A stretch of 64,000 nucleotides of DNA, taken from Streptomyces spinosus (GTDB lineage: Bacteria; Actinomycetota; Actinomycetes; Streptomycetales; Streptomycetaceae). Where the stretch lies: assembly GCF_020400655.1 (NCBI RefSeq), contig NZ_JAINRC010000003.1:124001-188000 (forward strand). The letters are read 5' to 3'. This document shows positions 42,622-52,060 of the stretch, in pieces. A program made the translations under genes and the position numbers. Position 1 is the first letter of the stretch. Each line of letters starts with the position of its first letter. The notes below the pieces were generated by a model, which was given only the letters and a program-made list of their open reading frames with translations, was not told the DNA's origin and made no database searches.

Positions 42622-43788
42622 GTGGACGTGGACGTGAACGGCACTGTGGCCGAGGGCTTCGAGCCGGTCAGGGAGGCGTTCGCCGCGAACTTCGCGCTGC
42701 TCGGCGAGCGCGGAGCGGCCGTCGCCGTCTACCGGGACGGACACCGGGTCGTGGACCTGTGGGCCGGCACCCGGGACGTGGACGGCACGGCTCCCTGGCA
42801 GCGCGGGACCGCGCAGATCGTGCGCTCCGCCACCAAGGGCGTCGCCGCCGCCGCGCTGCTGCTCCTGCACCAGCGCGGCGAACTGGACCTGGACGCCCCC
42901 GTCGGCGCGTACTGGCCGGAGTACAAGGCGGCCGGCAAGGAGCACACACGGGTACGGGACCTGCTCGGGCACCGCGCGGGCGTGCCCGTGCTGGACCGCC
43001 CGCTGACCCCCGCCGAGGCCGCCGACCCCGAGCTGGGCGCCGCCGCCGTCGCCGCGCAGGCGCCGGTGTGGGAGCCGGGCACGGCCCACGGCTACCACGC
43101 CCAGACCTTCAGCTGGCTCACCGGCGAACTGCTCCGCCGGATCACCGGCCGGCCGGCCGGCGACTGGATCGCGGACGAGATCGCCGGGCCGGCGGGCGCC
43201 GACCTGTGGCTCGGCCTGCCGGAATCGGAGCACGCGCGCGTGGGCCGCGTCGGCCCGGTGGACGCACCCGAGACCGCCGGCGGGCTGAAGACGCGCCCCA
43301 AGCGGGCGGTGGCCGAGGCCTACGCCGACCCGGACTCCCTGACCCGCCGGGCGTTCGCCGCGATCACCCCGTTCCCCGACGAGAACGACCCCGGCTACCG
43401 CGCCGCCGCCCTGCCCGCCTCCAACGGCATCGCCACGGCCGACGGGCTGGCCCGCTTCTACGCCTCGCTCATCGGCGCGGTCGACGGCGGGACCCGGCTG
43501 TTCACCCCGCGGACCATGGAACTGGCGCGGGCGGAGGAGGCCGCCGGACCGGACCGGGTGCTGGTGGTGAACACCCGCTTCGGCCTCGGCCACATGCTGC
43601 ACGGTGCCGCGTCCCCGCTGCTCACCCCCGGTTCCTTCGGCCATCCCGGACGCGGCGGCGCGCTCGGTTTCGCCGACCCGGACACCGGCATCGCCTTCGG
43701 CTACGTCACCAACGGCTTCCGGCAGAGCGTGACGGCGGACCCGAGGGCGCAGGCGCTGGTGCGAGCGGTCCGCACGGCGCTCGCCTGA
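42622..43788 (+). CDS. Beta-lactamase-fold serine hydrolase (PF00144 type)
   Basis: Serine hydrolase of the class C beta-lactamase/esterase EstB family, 388 residues. Start GTG 42622 is chosen for GGAAGGGG at 42606-42613; no signal peptide, so cytosolic. Catalytic SxxK is SATK in VRSATKGVAAAALLLL (about 70-85), the Tyr is in GYHAQTFSWLTGELL (about 155-170) and the C-terminal HPGRGGALGFADP (about 340-352) supplies the third motif. Esterase or D-peptidase activity is more likely than true beta-lactamase given the missing secretion signal. Stands alone after cbiO (149-bp gap). Confidence 0.93.
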   Translation: MDVDVNGTVAEGFEPVREAFAANFALLGERGAAVAVYRDGHRVVDLWAGTRDVDGTAPWQRGTAQIVRSATKGVAAAALLLLHQRGELDLDAPVGAYWPEYKAAGKEHTRVRDLLGHRAGVPVLDRPLTPAEAADPELGAAAVAAQAPVWEPGTAHGYHAQTFSWLTGELLRRITGRPAGDWIADEIAGPAGADLWLGLPESEHARVGRVGPVDAPETAGGLKTRPKRAVAEAYADPDSLTRRAFAAITPFPDENDPGYRAAALPASNGIATADGLARFYASLIGAVDGGTRLFTPRTMELARAEEAAGPDRVLVVNTRFGLGHMLHGAASPLLTPGSFGHPGRGGALGFADPDTGIAFGYVTNGFRQSVTADPRAQALVRAVRTALA

Positions 43789-43822
43789 GCTACGCGCACC
43801 CTCGGCGCACGCCGAGCGCGTG

Positions 43823-44098
43823 TCACACGTGGATCGGGTGCGAGGTCCGTCCGGACGCCTGATCGATCTCCTCGTGTGCCTTGGTCAGCAGGTGCATGGC
43901 CAGTTCGTTGAGGGCGCGGGCACCGGCGATCTCCTCGCCGACCCGGGGCTGGTTCGCGTCGACGTCGTGCCGGCTGGCCCGGCCGTGGGCCCGTACCTCG
44001 GAGCCGTCGGGCAGGCGCACCAGGGCCGCCGCACGCGTGTGCTGATCGTCCTCCATGAACTCCATCTCGATGTGCCATCCCACAGCGGTGTGCATCAT
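43823..44098 (-). CDS. DUF1876-type small protein
   Basis: Protein of 91 residues; ATG 44096-44098 is preceded by GGAGG at 8 nt. The alternative GTG at 44107 overlaps that ribosome binding site and was rejected. Features: WHIEMEFMEDDQHTRAAALVRLPDGSEVRAHGRASRHDVDANQPRVGEEIAGARALNELAMHLL arranged as beta strands and one helix, characteristic of the actinobacterial DUF1876 (dsRBD-like) family. Function unknown; often expressed in stress and sporulation. Confidence 0.88.
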   Translation of the reverse strand: MMHTAVGWHIEMEFMEDDQHTRAAALVRLPDGSEVRAHGRASRHDVDANQPRVGEEIAGARALNELAMHLLTKAHEEIDQASGRTSHPIHV

Positions 44099-44174
44099 GA
44101 CGAACACCTCCGAAAGCCGCTGCTTCCAGGGTGCGTCACGGCAACCGGCCCGTCATGTCGGCACGTGCGTCGCG

Positions 44175-45020
44175 CTAACCGGCCCGCAGCATCAGCCCGA
44201 TCCCCACGACCACCAGGCCCGCCGCCGCGATCCTGGGCGCCCCGAAGCGCTCCTTGAAGAACAGCGCGCCGATGGCGGCTCCGACGATGATGGACGACTC
44301 GCGCAGGGCGGCGACGGGGGCGAGCGCGGCCCGCGTCTGGGCCCACAGCACCAGTCCGTACGCGGCGACGGACAGGGCGGCGCCGAGGAGGCCGAGGGCG
44401 GCGTACGGCCGCAGGAGCCGGACCGTGCCGGCACGCGCGCGTGCGTACAGGAACGCCGGCAGCACCGCCCCCTGCACGGCCATCAGCCAGGCGATGTAGC
44501 CGAGGGACGTGCCCGAGGCCCGTACGCCCAGGCCGTCGATGACGGTGTACGCGGCGATGGTCAGGCCGGTCGCGAGGGCCGCGCCGATCGCCGCCCAGTC
44601 GGGCCGCCTCCCGCGCAGTCCCCACAGCCCGACCCCGCCGAGTCCCAGGCAGGACACGGCGATGCCCGAGGCCGCCCAGGCACCGGGCACCTCGTGCGCG
44701 AAGACGGGGGCGAGCACGGTGACCACGAGCGGGGCGCTGCCGCGCGCGATGGGGTACGCCTGCCCGAAGTCGCCCAGCCGGAACGACGTCATCAGCAGTG
44801 CGTAGTAGGCGATGTGCACGGCGGCCGAGGCGAACAGGTACGGCCAGGCGGGGCCCGCCGGGAACGCCGTGAACGGTGCCGCCGCGAGCCCGATCAGGAG
44901 TCCGCCGCCGGAGATCAGGGCGAAGCCGACGAGCTTGTCGGTGACGCGGTGCGCGATGGCGTTCCAGCTGGCGTGGGTGACGGCGGCGAGCAGCACGGCC
45001 GTCGCGACCAGCGGTGTCAC
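44175..45020 (-). CDS. EamA/DMT family transporter
   Basis: Drug/metabolite-type exporter with ten hydrophobic segments in two five-helix repeats over 281 residues; GTG 45018-45020 overlaps the ybaK-like stop (GTGA). The tandem repeat is visible as ASWNAIAHRVTDK near the N terminus and GLTIAAYTVIDGLGVRAS near the middle, with LRESSIIVGAAIGALFFKERFG near the end, the classical EamA signature. Substrate unknown. Coupled to the upstream deacylase-like gene. Confidence 0.93.
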   Translation of the reverse strand: MTPLVATAVLLAAVTHASWNAIAHRVTDKLVGFALISGGGLLIGLAAAPFTAFPAGPAWPYLFASAAVHIAYYALLMTSFRLGDFGQAYPIARGSAPLVVTVLAPVFAHEVPGAWAASGIAVSCLGLGGVGLWGLRGRRPDWAAIGAALATGLTIAAYTVIDGLGVRASGTSLGYIAWLMAVQGAVLPAFLYARARAGTVRLLRPYAALGLLGAALSVAAYGLVLWAQTRAALAPVAALRESSIIVGAAIGALFFKERFGAPRIAAAGLVVVGIGLMLRAG

Positions 45021-45505
45021 GCGTGCCGCTCGCGCACGTCCACCACCGTGGCGCCCGCGTGGGCGACGAGTTCCTCCGGCCCGATCGGGAAGACGGTGTA
45101 CGGCGTGCCGGCCGCCGCCCAGACCACTTCGTGCGCGAGCAGCGAACGGTCGGCGAGGACCCGCGTGCGGGTGCGGTGTCCGAAGGGCGGCACCCCGCCG
45201 ATGGCGTACCCGGTGGTCTCGCGCACGAGCCCGGCGTCGGCCCGGGTGACCTTCCCGGCCCCGAGCTCCTGGCGCAGTCGCTCCACGTCCACGCGCGAGG
45301 CCCCGTCCACGAGCACCAGCACGGGCACCCCGTCGGCGGCGAAGACCAGTGACTTGCAGATCCGGCTCAGCTCGCACCCGATGGCGGCGGCGGCCTCGGC
45401 GGCGGTCCGGGTCGCCTCGGGGAAGCTGCGGACCCGGGGCAGCAGCTCCCCCAGTCCCGACTCCTCCACGGCGGCGGCGAAACGAGGATGGGCGGTCGTC
45501 GTCAT
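45017..45505 (-). CDS. ybaK: YbaK/EbsC-type aminoacyl-tRNA deacylase
   Basis: Trans-editing protein of 162 residues, ATG 45503-45505. YbaK-family proteins hydrolyse mischarged tRNAs such as Cys-tRNA(Pro). Signatures: AIGCELSRICKSLVF (about 41-55, with the catalytic Lys) and TGYAIGGVPPFGHRT (about 97-111). The downstream EamA transporter gene is translationally coupled. Which tRNA is edited cannot be read from sequence. Confidence 0.92.
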   Translation of the reverse strand: MTTTAHPRFAAAVEESGLGELLPRVRSFPEATRTAAEAAAAIGCELSRICKSLVFAADGVPVLVLVDGASRVDVERLRQELGAGKVTRADAGLVRETTGYAIGGVPPFGHRTRTRVLADRSLLAHEVVWAAAGTPYTVFPIGPEELVAHAGATVVDVRERHA

Positions 45506-45525
45506 GGGCGCACGCTAGCGGGAAA

Positions 45526-45569
45526 GCCGGTGAGGGTGCAGCCCCGTCCCCACGGGCACCCTCACCGGC
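45526..45569 (-). terminator. MmpL gene terminator
   Basis: GCCGGTGAGGGTGC (45526-45539) pairs with GCACCCTCACCGGC (45556-45569), a 14-bp stem with a 16-nt loop, downstream of the MmpL stop. Confidence 0.8.
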
Positions 45570-45592
45570 GGCTTCGTGTCAGCAGCGGTACG

Positions 45593-47797
45593 TCAGGCGC
45601 GTACCAGCTCCTTCTCCTCCTCGGGGTCGGCGTGGGCGCGCAGGCCCTCGCCCTCCACGTCCACGTTGGGCAGCGCGCGGTCCAGCCACTTCGGCAGCCA
45701 CCAGGCCCGCTTGCCGAGCAGGGCGAGGACCGCCGGGACGATGGCCATCCGGACGAGGAACGCGTCGAAGAAGACGGCGATGGCGAGGCCGAAGCCGATC
45801 ATCTTGACCATCGACTCGCTGGAGCCGATGAAGCCGGAGAAGACGGCGATCATGATGACGGCGGCGGCGGTCACGACCCGGGCGCCGTGCCTGAAGCCCG
45901 TCACCACCGCCTGGCTGGGCTTCTCGCCGTGGACGTACGCCTCGCGCATGCGGGTCACGAGGAACACCTCGTAGTCCATCGCGAGGCCGAAGACGACGCC
46001 CACCATGAAGATCGGCATCATCGACATGACCGGGCCGGTCTCCTCGACGTTCATCAGGCCCGACAGCCAGCCCCACTGGAAGACCGCGACCACGGCGCCG
46101 AGGGCCGCCATCACGCTGAGCAGGAAGCCGAGCGCCGCCTTCAGCGGGACCAGGACCGAGCGGAAGACCACGATCAGCAGGAGGAAGGCCAGGCCGACCA
46201 CGAGCGCCAGGTACGGCAGGAGCGCGTCGTTCAGTTTCTGCGACACGTCGATGTTCATCGCCGTCGAGCCGGTGACCAGGACCTTGGAGTCGGTCTCGCG
46301 GGCGATGTCCGCGCCCTTGTCGCGGATGGCGTGCACCAGGTCCTCGGTGGTGGTCGAGGACGGCTTGGAGTCGGGGACGACCGTGATCGTCGCGGTGTCG
46401 CCGGCCTTGTTGGGTGTGGCCGGGGTGACGGTGACGACGTCCTTCAGGCCCTTGATCTCATGGCCGACCTCGCTGAACACGGCCTTGGGGTGGGCGCTGT
46501 CCTTGGCGTCGACGACGATCATCAGCGGGCCGTTGAAGCCGGGCCCGAAGCCCTCGGAGAGGAGGTCGTAGGCGCGGCGCTGGGTGGTGGAGACCGGCTG
46601 GGAGCCGTCGTCGGGCAGGCCCAGTTCCAGGGATGCGGCCGGGATCGCCGCCGCGCCGAGGCCGAGCACGCCGAGCAGCAGCACGGTGACCGGGCGGCGC
46701 ACGACGAAGCTGGCCCAGCGGGTGCCCATGTTGGGGCGGCCCGGCTTCTTCGGCGTGCGGCCGCCGCCGAGCAGCCTGCTCTTCTGGCCGGCCGGCCTGA
46801 TCCTGCGGCCGGCGTAGCCGAGCAGTGCCGGGATCATGGTCAGCGCGATGAGGACGGCGACGGCGACCGTGCCCGCCGCGGCGACGCCCATCTTCGTCAG
46901 CATCGGGATGTTGACGACGGACAGGCCGACCAGCGCGATGACGACGGTGAGGCCGGCGAAGACGACCGCGGAGCCCGCCGTGCCGACGGCACGCCCGGCC
47001 GCGTCCTCGCGCTCGCGGCCCTCGGCGAGTTCGGCGCGGTAGCGGGAGACGATGAAGAGGGCGTAGTCGATGCCGACGGCGAGGCCGATCATCGAGGCGA
47101 GGGTGGAGGTGGTGGAGCCGAGGTCCAGGGCGCTGGCGAGCGCGGTGATCGCGGAGACGCCGATGCCGACCCCGATGATGGCGGTGAGCAGCGGGAACCC
47201 GGCCGCGAGCAGCGAGCCGAAGGTGATGACCAGGACGACCGCGGCGACCGCGATGCCGATGATCTCGCTGGAGCCGGTCTCGGGGGCCGCGCTCAGCGCG
47301 TCACCGCCGATCTCGACGGTGAGGCCCGCGTCCCGCGCGTCCTGGGCCGCGTGCTTCAGCGCGTCCTTGGAGGAGTCCTCCAGCTCCATGCCGGAGACCT
47401 CGTACTTCACCGAGGCGTAGGCGATGGTGCCGTTCCCGCTGACGGCGTGCCCGGTGTAGGGGTCGGCGACGGAGGCGACCTCGGAGCCGCTGCGCAGCTC
47501 CTTGACGGTCTTCTCGACGGTCGCCTTGTTGACGGCGTCCGTCATCTTCTCGCCCTTCGGGGCCTTGAAGACGACCCGGGCGGTGGCGCCGTCGGCGCTC
47601 ATCCCGGGGAAGCGCTGTTCCAGCAGGTCGAAGGCCTTCTGGGCCTCAGTACCGGGGATGGAGAAGGACGTGTTGCCGGCGGCCGGCGCGGAGGCGGCGC
47701 CCACCCCGGCGAGGGTGAGCAGCGCGACCCATATGAGGGCGACGAAGTGCCGTCGCCGGAAGGCGAGGCGGCCGAGTTTGTAGAGGAACGTGGCCAC
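45593..47797 (-). CDS. MmpL-family RND transporter
   Basis: Polytopic membrane exporter of 734 residues, ATG 47795-47797, of the MMPL/RND superfamily moving lipids or drugs with proton motive force. Twelve hydrophobic segments in two halves: helix 1 at about 15-35, outer loop about 36-165, helices 2-6 at about 170-335, helix 7 near 365, outer loop about 390-535, helices 8-12 at about 540-700. The proton-relay Asp/Tyr motifs appear in IGLAVGIDYALFIVSRYR and VVFGLAMDYEVFLVTRMREA. Shorter than mycobacterial MmpL3. Preceded by a TetR gene with a clear operator, so likely inducible. Confidence 0.95.
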   Translation of the reverse strand: MATFLYKLGRLAFRRRHFVALIWVALLTLAGVGAASAPAAGNTSFSIPGTEAQKAFDLLEQRFPGMSADGATARVVFKAPKGEKMTDAVNKATVEKTVKELRSGSEVASVADPYTGHAVSGNGTIAYASVKYEVSGMELEDSSKDALKHAAQDARDAGLTVEIGGDALSAAPETGSSEIIGIAVAAVVLVITFGSLLAAGFPLLTAIIGVGIGVSAITALASALDLGSTTSTLASMIGLAVGIDYALFIVSRYRAELAEGREREDAAGRAVGTAGSAVVFAGLTVVIALVGLSVVNIPMLTKMGVAAAGTVAVAVLIALTMIPALLGYAGRRIRPAGQKSRLLGGGRTPKKPGRPNMGTRWASFVVRRPVTVLLLGVLGLGAAAIPAASLELGLPDDGSQPVSTTQRRAYDLLSEGFGPGFNGPLMIVVDAKDSAHPKAVFSEVGHEIKGLKDVVTVTPATPNKAGDTATITVVPDSKPSSTTTEDLVHAIRDKGADIARETDSKVLVTGSTAMNIDVSQKLNDALLPYLALVVGLAFLLLIVVFRSVLVPLKAALGFLLSVMAALGAVVAVFQWGWLSGLMNVEETGPVMSMMPIFMVGVVFGLAMDYEVFLVTRMREAYVHGEKPSQAVVTGFRHGARVVTAAAVIMIAVFSGFIGSSESMVKMIGFGLAIAVFFDAFLVRMAIVPAVLALLGKRAWWLPKWLDRALPNVDVEGEGLRAHADPEEEKELVRA

Positions 47798-47900
47798 GGA
47801 GGCGTACTCCCGGTCAGGTCGTTGGGTTCAGCTGGGCAGGGGTGATCAGCCCGACGACGTGAGCGGTGACGTCAGGTGGTGGGCTTGCTGGGGAAGAGCG

Positions 47901-48503
47901 TCAGCTCGCGGTGACGCCGAAGGCGGGGAGGACCACGGCGTCGATGTACGAGAGGAGGAAGTCCTGTGTCGGCGGCTGCTCGTCGATCATGGTGCGGGCG
48001 GCGAACGCGCCGATCATCATGTGCATCACGAATCCGAGCGCGGGGTTGTCCGCGCGGACCTCGCCCCGGTCGACCGCCCGTTGCAGGACGCGGCGGAACT
48101 CCGCCATCTCCGGCTCCACGAGGTGCTCGCGGAACGCCTTGAGCAGATCCGGGTTGCCGTGCACCGCCATGGCCAGGCCCCGCATCAGCGCGGAGCTCTG
48201 TTCCATCTCGCAGTCGTCCGCACGCCGGGTGAGCGCGTGCAGATCGCCTCTGAGGGAGCCGGTGTCGACGTCGCCGGTCCGGCCCGGCTTGCTGTGCCGC
48301 ACGGCCTTGGCCACCAGCTCGGCCTTGCCGCCCCACTGGCGGTAGAGCGTGGCCTTGCTGGACCGGGTGCGGGCGGCCACGGCGTCCATGGTGAGGGCGT
48401 CGTAGCCGACCTCGCGGAGCAGGTCGAGCACGGCCTCGTACAGCTCGGCCTCGCGCTCGGGCGTGATCCGGCTGCGACGTGTCGCCGCGATGGCTTCGGT
48501 CAT
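47901..48503 (-). CDS. TetR family regulator adjacent to MmpL
   Basis: Repressor of 200 residues, ATG 48501-48503. The HTH is at about 18-60 (LYEAVLDLLREVGYDALTMDAVAARTRSSKATLYRQWGGKAELV) and a TetR_C ligand domain follows. The longer frame from 48602 would start within the operator and is not used. It is followed 103 bp later by the MmpL gene in the same direction. A 15-bp palindrome at 48572-48586 overlaps its predicted -35, so autoregulation and induction of the exporter by a ligand is likely. Confidence 0.94.
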   Translation of the reverse strand: MTEAIAATRRSRITPEREAELYEAVLDLLREVGYDALTMDAVAARTRSSKATLYRQWGGKAELVAKAVRHSKPGRTGDVDTGSLRGDLHALTRRADDCEMEQSSALMRGLAMAVHGNPDLLKAFREHLVEPEMAEFRRVLQRAVDRGEVRADNPALGFVMHMMIGAFAARTMIDEQPPTQDFLLSYIDAVVLPAFGVTAS

Positions 48504-48552
48504 GCCCGTCACCTTCCCGCTCCGGAGCTTCTTCCTCGTACATCCATGAAGA

Positions 48553-48586
48553 TACCCCCTGTACCAGCGAAACGAAACCGTTTCGT
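48553..48586 (-). promoter_or_regulatory. TetR operator and promoter of the tetR-mmpL unit
   Basis: ACGAAACCGTTTCGT (48572-48586) is a perfect 7-1-7 palindrome typical of TetR operators. On the minus strand TTTCGT and TATCTT with 17 bp between form a promoter whose -35 lies within the palindrome. Confidence 0.75.
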
Positions 48587-48680
48587 ACGTGCGGTGGGTC
48601 ACGAAGGTGAAGGGCCTGTAAGGAACGGGACGGCGCGGACCCCACGAGTTGCCCGCACCCTATGACCGGAAAAGCATGGG

Positions 48681-51600
48681 ATGGTGAGCTATCTGCGCCT
48701 TCCCCACCTCAGCGGTGACCTGCTGTGCTTCGTCGCCGAGGACGACCTCTGGCTGGCCCCCCTCGACACCCCGGGCCGCGCCTGGCGGCTCACCGCGGAC
48801 CGCACCAAGACCGGCCACCCGCGCTTCTCGCCCGACGGCCGCCGGATCGCCTACACGACCTGGCGCAGCCTCGCCCCCGAGATCCACCTCGTCGACGTCG
48901 TCGGCGGACCCGGACGCCAGCTGACGTACTGGGGCAGCACCGACACCCAGGTCTGCGGCTGGACCCCGGACGGCGACATCCTGGCCGTCGCCTCCCACGG
49001 CCAGCCCTTCTCCCACTTCACCTGGGCCTACAAGGTGCCCGCCGACGGCGACCCGGGCGGGCGGCTGCCCTGGGGACCGGTCGCCGACATCCAGTGCGCC
49101 GACCTCGCCGGCGAGCACAGGACCCTGCTGCTCACCGGGACCCCGCCGCACGAACCGGCCTCCTGGAAGCGCTACCGCGGCGGCGCCACGGGCCGGCTGT
49201 GGCTGCACGGACAGCGCCTGCTGCCGGACCTCGAAGGCCATCTGGCCTGCCCCATGTTCGTCGCCGGCCGGATCGCCTTCCTCTCCGACCACGAGGGCGT
49301 CGGCAACCTCTACTCCTGCGCCTACGACGGCACCGACCTGCGCCGGCACACCGACCACGACGCCTTCTACGCCCGGCACGCCGCCGGCGACGGCGACCGG
49401 GTGGTCTACCAGTGCGCCGGCGACCTGTGGCTGGTGGACGACTTCTCACCGGGCGGCATGCCGCGCAAGCTCGACGTCCGGCTCGCCGGACCGCGCACCG
49501 GCCGCCGCCGCTACCAGGTGCCGGCCGCACAGAACATCGACGGCATCTCCGTGGACGAGACCGGCCGGGCCAGCGCGGTCGTCGTCCGCGGCAGCCTGTA
49601 CTGGCTCACCCACCGCGACGGCCCGGCCCGTACGATCACCGACACGCCCGGTGTCCGGGTACGGCTGCCGGAGATGCTGGGCTCCACCGGGCAGATCGCC
49701 TACGTCACCGACGCCGAGGGCGAGGACGCCGTCGAGATCGCCCATCTGCCCCGCGCCACCGGCGACCGCCCGCCCCGGCGGCTGGCCTCCGGCGCGCTGG
49801 GCCGGGTCCTGGAGATGGCCTGCGACCCCGAGGGCGAACGCCTGGCCGTGGCCTCCCACGACGGGCGGCTGCTGCTGATCGACGTGCCGGAGGACGGGGC
49901 GGCGGAACCCGGGCAGGGCGCACCGCGGCCGCAGGACGGCGAGGAGGAGACCGGGGCGGCAACCGGCATCACCGAGCTGATCCGGTCCCTCAACGGCCCG
50001 GTCCGCGACCTCGCCTTCTCCCCCGACGGCTCCTGGCTCACCTGGTCGCACCCCGGCATCGGCCGCACCCTGCGCCAGATCAAGCTGGCCCGCATCAAGG
50101 ACCGGCTGATCGTGGACGTGACGAACGGCCGCTTCGAGGACGAGAACCCGGTCTTCACCCGCGACGGCCGCTACCTCGCCTTCCTCTCCTGGCGCGGCTT
50201 CGACCCGGTCTACGACGTGCACACCGGCGACCTGTCCTTCCCGCTCGGCTGCCGCCCGTACCTGGTCCCCCTCTCCTCGGCGACCCCCTCCCCGTTCGCC
50301 CTGAACCCCGAGGGCCGCCCGGCCGCCGGCGGACTCGATCCGCTGGAGGACGAGGAGACCGGCGAGGCCGGCACGGTGACGGTCGAGGCGGAGGGGCTGG
50401 CGAACCGGGTCACCCCGTTCCCGGTCATCGCCTCCAAGTACTCCGGGCTCCACCCGGTCGCGGGCGGCGGCCTGGTCTGGCTGCGCTGGCCGATCTCCGG
50501 CGCGCTCGGCGAGACCTTCGTCAACCCGGCCGACATCAGCGGACGCCCGACCCTGGAGTACTTCAACATCGCCAAGGCGAAGAAGTCCGAGCTGGTCGAC
50601 CACCTGGACTGGTTCACCGTGAGCGGCGACGGCACCCGGCTGGTCGTCGTGGACGAGGGCGACCTGCGGGCGGTGCCCTCGACCGAGGTCGGCGACGCGG
50701 ACTCGACCGTCTGGATCGACGTGCGCCGCATCCTGCACCAGGCCGACCCGCCCGCCGAGTGGCGCCAGGCCTACGACGAGGCGGGCCGGCTCATCCGCGC
50801 CTACTTCTGGGAGCCGGGCATGTGCGGCATCGACTGGTCCGCGGTGCTCGAACAGTACCGTCCGCTGGTCGAACGGGTCGCCTCCCCCGACGAGTTCGCC
50901 GACCTGCTGCGCGAGGTCCTCGGCGAGCTGGGCACCTCGCACGCCTACGTCACCGCCGCCCGCCGCAACGAGGGCCCGCCGCACTACCAGCGCTGGCAGG
51001 GCCTCCTCGGCGCCAACTTCGTCCGCCGGGACGGACGCTGGGTGGTCAAGCGCATCCTCGCCGGCGACTCCTCCGACTCCAAGGCCCGCTCCCCGCTGGC
51101 CGGCACGGGCATCCGCGAGGGCGCCGTCCTGACCCACGTCGAGGGCCGCCCGGTCGACCCGGTGACGGGCCCGTACCCGCTGCTGGCCGGCTCGGGCGGA
51201 ACGACCGTGGAGCTGACGTTCACCCCGTCCGAGGACGAGACCGGGCACGCCCGCCGGGTCGCGGTCGTCCCGCTCGTCGACGAACGGCCGCTGCGCTACC
51301 AGGACTGGGTGGCCAAACGCCGGGAGGTCGTCCGCGAGTTGAGCGGCGGCAGGTGCGGCTACCTGCACATCCCCGACATGGGCGGCTCCGGCTGGGCCCA
51401 GTTCAACCGCGACCTGCGCATGGAGGTGTCCCGGCCGGCGCTCATCGTCGACGTGCGCGGCAACGCGGGCGGGCACATCAGCGAACTCGTCGTCGAGAAG
51501 CTGACCCGGACCATCGTGGGCTGGGACCTGACCCGGGACGCGCAACCGGTGTCGTACGCCTCGAACGCCCCGCGCGGGCCCGTCGTCGCCCTCGCCGACG

Positions 51601-51983
51601 AGGCGACCTCCTCCGACGGCGACATGATCACCGCCGCCTTCAAGCTGCTGAAGCTCGGTCCGGTCGTCGGCCAGCGCACCTGGGGCGGAGTGGTCGGCAT
51701 GACCGGCCGGCACCGGCTCGGCGACGGCACGGTCATCACCGTGCCGATGAACGCGGCCTGGTTCGACGCCTACGGCTGGTCCGTGGAGAACCACGGCGTC
51801 GCCCCCGACCTGGAGATCCCGCGCACCCCGCTGGACTGGGCGGAGGGCCGCCACGCCCAGCTCGCCGACGCGGTGGAACTCGCCCTGGAACTCCTGGAGT
51901 CCAACCCGGCGGCGGTCCCCCCGACCTACGACGACGTCCCGGACAGGTCCCGCCCGAAGCTGCCCCCGAGGACGACGTCCTGA
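48681..51983 (+). CDS. Tricorn-like protease
   Basis: Large serine protease of 1100 residues that degrades short peptides released by upstream proteases such as the proteasome. ATG 48681. Domain order: six-bladed then seven-bladed beta-propellers (about 1-640, repeated FSPDG/RIAY/FLSDHEG strands), a core domain (about 650-770), PDZ (about 780-850) and the C-terminal hydrolase domain. Catalytic His in LGTSHAYV (about 756) and nucleophile Ser in DEATSSDGDM (about 978), matching the tricorn layout. No signal peptide, so cytosolic. Divergent from the TetR gene; followed by a strong terminator. Confidence 0.95.
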   Translation: MVSYLRLPHLSGDLLCFVAEDDLWLAPLDTPGRAWRLTADRTKTGHPRFSPDGRRIAYTTWRSLAPEIHLVDVVGGPGRQLTYWGSTDTQVCGWTPDGDILAVASHGQPFSHFTWAYKVPADGDPGGRLPWGPVADIQCADLAGEHRTLLLTGTPPHEPASWKRYRGGATGRLWLHGQRLLPDLEGHLACPMFVAGRIAFLSDHEGVGNLYSCAYDGTDLRRHTDHDAFYARHAAGDGDRVVYQCAGDLWLVDDFSPGGMPRKLDVRLAGPRTGRRRYQVPAAQNIDGISVDETGRASAVVVRGSLYWLTHRDGPARTITDTPGVRVRLPEMLGSTGQIAYVTDAEGEDAVEIAHLPRATGDRPPRRLASGALGRVLEMACDPEGERLAVASHDGRLLLIDVPEDGAAEPGQGAPRPQDGEEETGAATGITELIRSLNGPVRDLAFSPDGSWLTWSHPGIGRTLRQIKLARIKDRLIVDVTNGRFEDENPVFTRDGRYLAFLSWRGFDPVYDVHTGDLSFPLGCRPYLVPLSSATPSPFALNPEGRPAAGGLDPLEDEETGEAGTVTVEAEGLANRVTPFPVIASKYSGLHPVAGGGLVWLRWPISGALGETFVNPADISGRPTLEYFNIAKAKKSELVDHLDWFTVSGDGTRLVVVDEGDLRAVPSTEVGDADSTVWIDVRRILHQADPPAEWRQAYDEAGRLIRAYFWEPGMCGIDWSAVLEQYRPLVERVASPDEFADLLREVLGELGTSHAYVTAARRNEGPPHYQRWQGLLGANFVRRDGRWVVKRILAGDSSDSKARSPLAGTGIREGAVLTHVEGRPVDPVTGPYPLLAGSGGTTVELTFTPSEDETGHARRVAVVPLVDERPLRYQDWVAKRREVVRELSGGRCGYLHIPDMGGSGWAQFNRDLRMEVSRPALIVDVRGNAGGHISELVVEKLTRTIVGWDLTRDAQPVSYASNAPRGPVVALADEATSSDGDMITAAFKLLKLGPVVGQRTWGGVVGMTGRHRLGDGTVITVPMNAAWFDAYGWSVENHGVAPDLEIPRTPLDWAEGRHAQLADAVELALELLESNPAAVPPTYDDVPDRSRPKLPPRTTS

Positions 51984-52001
51984 CCTGCCCGGAACCGACG
52001 C

Positions 52002-52030
52002 GGGGTGCCCTCCCGGAAGAAGGGCACCCC
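52002..52030. terminator. Bidirectional hairpin after the tricorn gene
   Basis: GGGGTGCCCT (52002-52011) and AGGGCACCCC (52021-52030), perfect 10-bp stem, 9-nt loop, between convergent genes. Confidence 0.8.
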
Positions 52031-52060
52031 TCGTCAACCGGCCGAGGCCGTCAGCAGCGG

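Noticed and set aside
42622..43788. Resistance beta-lactamase
   Set aside because: Family is PF00144, but there is no signal peptide and no regulator; an intracellular esterase/peptidase is more likely.
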